Below, piece by piece: positions 62,945 to 64,000 of a DNA stretch of 64,000 nucleotides. The translations under genes and the position numbers were made by a program. Under the pieces are notes generated by a model. It searched no databases. It had not been told where the DNA came from and was given only the letters and a program-made list of their open reading frames with translations. This stretch comes from Marinisporobacter sp. (lineage in GTDB: Bacteria > Bacillota > Clostridia > Peptostreptococcales > Thermotaleaceae), in assembly GCA_025210395.1 (NCBI GenBank), contig JAOARV010000007.1:27016-91015 (forward strand), read 5' to 3'. Position 1 is the stretch's first letter; every line of letters begins with the position of its first letter.

Positions 62945-64000
62945 ATGGCGTTAATGACAAAAGAGCAATATCTTGAAAGTTTAAGAAAGTTAGACATAAA
63001 GGTGTATATGTTTGGTGAATTAGTTGAAAATATTGTAGATCATCCAGTGATTAGACCATCTATTAACTCAGTAGCAATGACGTATGAATTAGCACAAGAT
63101 CCTCAATATGAAGATTTGATGACAGCTACATCAAATTTAACAGGTAAAAAAGTAAATCGTTTTACACATTTACATCAAAGCACGGATGATTTAAGAAAGA
63201 AAGTAAAAATGTTAAGACTTCTTGGACAACATACTGGATCATGTTTCCAAAGATGTGTTGGGATGGATGCTTTCAATGCTGTATATAGTACAACCTTTGA
63301 AACTGATAAGGCTCATGGAACAAATTATCATGAGAACTTCAAAAAATATATGGAATATGTACAAGAAAACGACTTAGTAGTAGATGGTGCCATGACTGAC
63401 CCTAAAGGAGATAGAAGCTTAGCGCCAAGTAAGCAAGCTGATCCTGATCTTTTCTTACATGTAGTAGAACAAAGGGAAGATGGTATTGTAGTAAGAGGAG
63501 CAAAAGCTCATCAAACAGGATCTATTAACTCCCATGAACATTTAATCATGCCAACAATTGCTATGAGAGAGGGAGACGAAGCTTACGCTGTATCTTTTGC
63601 TATTCCAACAGATGCTAAAGGTATTTATATGATCTATGGAAGACAAAGCTGTGATACAAGAAAGTTAGAAGATGGAGCAGACATTGATGTAGGAAATAAA
63701 GAATTTGGAGGACAAGAAGCATTAGTAGTATTTGATGATGTATTTATTCCAAATGATAGAATTTTCTTAAATGGACAAGTAGAGTTTGCAGGAATGTTAG
63801 TAGAAAGATTAGCAGGATATCATCGTCAAAGTTATGGTGGATGCAAAGTAGGTGTGGGTGATGTACTTATAGGAGCAGCAGCACTTGCAGCAGAATTCAA
63901 TGGAGCAGCAAAAGCTTCTCATGTTAAAGATAAGTTAATCGAAATGACTCATTTAAATGAAACGTTATACTGCTGTGGTATTGCCTGTTCAGCAGAAGGG
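62945..64000 (+). CDS. abfD: 4-Hydroxybutyryl-CoA dehydratase / vinylacetyl-CoA delta-isomerase (partial)
   Basis: The frame runs off the right edge after 352 of about 480-490 expected residues. Residues typical of AbfD are visible: RFTHLHQSTDDL near 72, the cluster ligands in GSCFQRCVG (Cys 100 and 104), AKAHQTGSINSHEHLIMPT near 180, and the further ligands in GYHRQSYGGCK (His and Cys, near 293-300). The enzyme uses a 4Fe-4S cluster and FAD to dehydrate 4-hydroxybutyryl-CoA to crotonyl-CoA in aminobutyrate/succinate fermentation. A sigma-54 promoter and an adjacent activator indicate induced expression. The start follows AAAGGGAG. Confidence 0.96.
   Translation, partial: MALMTKEQYLESLRKLDIKVYMFGELVENIVDHPVIRPSINSVAMTYELAQDPQYEDLMTATSNLTGKKVNRFTHLHQSTDDLRKKVKMLRLLGQHTGSCFQRCVGMDAFNAVYSTTFETDKAHGTNYHENFKKYMEYVQENDLVVDGAMTDPKGDRSLAPSKQADPDLFLHVVEQREDGIVVRGAKAHQTGSINSHEHLIMPTIAMREGDEAYAVSFAIPTDAKGIYMIYGRQSCDTRKLEDGADIDVGNKEFGGQEALVVFDDVFIPNDRIFLNGQVEFAGMLVERLAGYHRQSYGGCKVGVGDVLIGAAALAAEFNGAAKASHVKDKLIEMTHLNETLYCCGIACSAEG

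Overview
The window is A+T-rich DNA from an anaerobic, spore-forming member of the Clostridia. Evidence for this: two small acid-soluble spore protein genes, a PdaB-like deacetylase, T-box and lysine-riboswitch leaders, several sigma-54 enhancer-binding regulators, an L-cysteine desulfidase, and an oxygen-sensitive 4-hydroxybutyryl-CoA dehydratase at the right edge. Genes are dense, most have strong AGGAGG-type ribosome sites, and many units end in clear intrinsic terminators. I cannot name the species from the sequence alone.

Left part (1-10 kb). A tellurite/dicarboxylate-type transporter and a C-GCAxxG-C-C protein form a small minus-strand operon. The most striking structure follows. An ABC-transporter substrate-binding lipoprotein gene is cut in two (N-terminal part 6298-6549, C-terminal part 1820-2593) by a 3,725-bp element. 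The element is bounded by an 11-bp direct repeat and carries a large serine recombinase, a chemoreceptor and one 58-aa gene. Joining the repeats restores a 334-codon reading frame exactly, and joining the element ends gives a 50-bp near-palindromic attP-like site. An NhaC-type antiporter and an HD-GYP protein follow.

Middle (10-37 kb). This holds a T-box/valS unit, a second chemoreceptor with a C-terminal sensor-like region, folC beside a sigma-54 activator, a YVTN propeller, DUF4364, a spore protein and a QueG-like Fe-S protein. Next come two polysaccharide deacetylases, a Na/Pi symporter, and a SNF2 helicase/SWIM pair flanked by a duplicated intergenic region. A T-box-controlled NSS amino-acid transporter with its 33-aa MetS-like subunit, a shortened Mur ligase, a tandem-OB SSB and a set of spore-surface-like or unknown small genes complete this part.

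Right part (37-64 kb). A PfkB kinase is followed by a cdsR/cdsB cysteine-desulfidase pair with a sigma-54 promoter, then hpt. Lysine/diaminopimelate genes lie in three units: lysA-dapF behind a sigma-54 promoter; deoR-asd-dapA-dapB-dapH (minus strand) behind a lysine riboswitch; and a divergent M20 deacetylase candidate. A run of housekeeping genes follows (CPBP protease, DegV, SASP, methyltransferase, Csp, Hsp33). Then comes an operon of dhaL-dhaK-lsrF-like aldolase/thiolase-DUF1097-VOC plus a SorC regulator, with the same 12-bp palindrome at both promoters. Five tRNA genes (Val, Asp, Phe, Gly, Cys) come next. Last are a CBS-PAS sigma-54 activator and its probable target abfD, which runs off the window.

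The genes suggest an amino-acid-fermenting anaerobe whose catabolic genes are largely under sigma-54 control. The best candidates for new biology are the recombinase/chemoreceptor element, the DhaKL/LsrF-like operon, and sigma-54 control of lysA-dapF.
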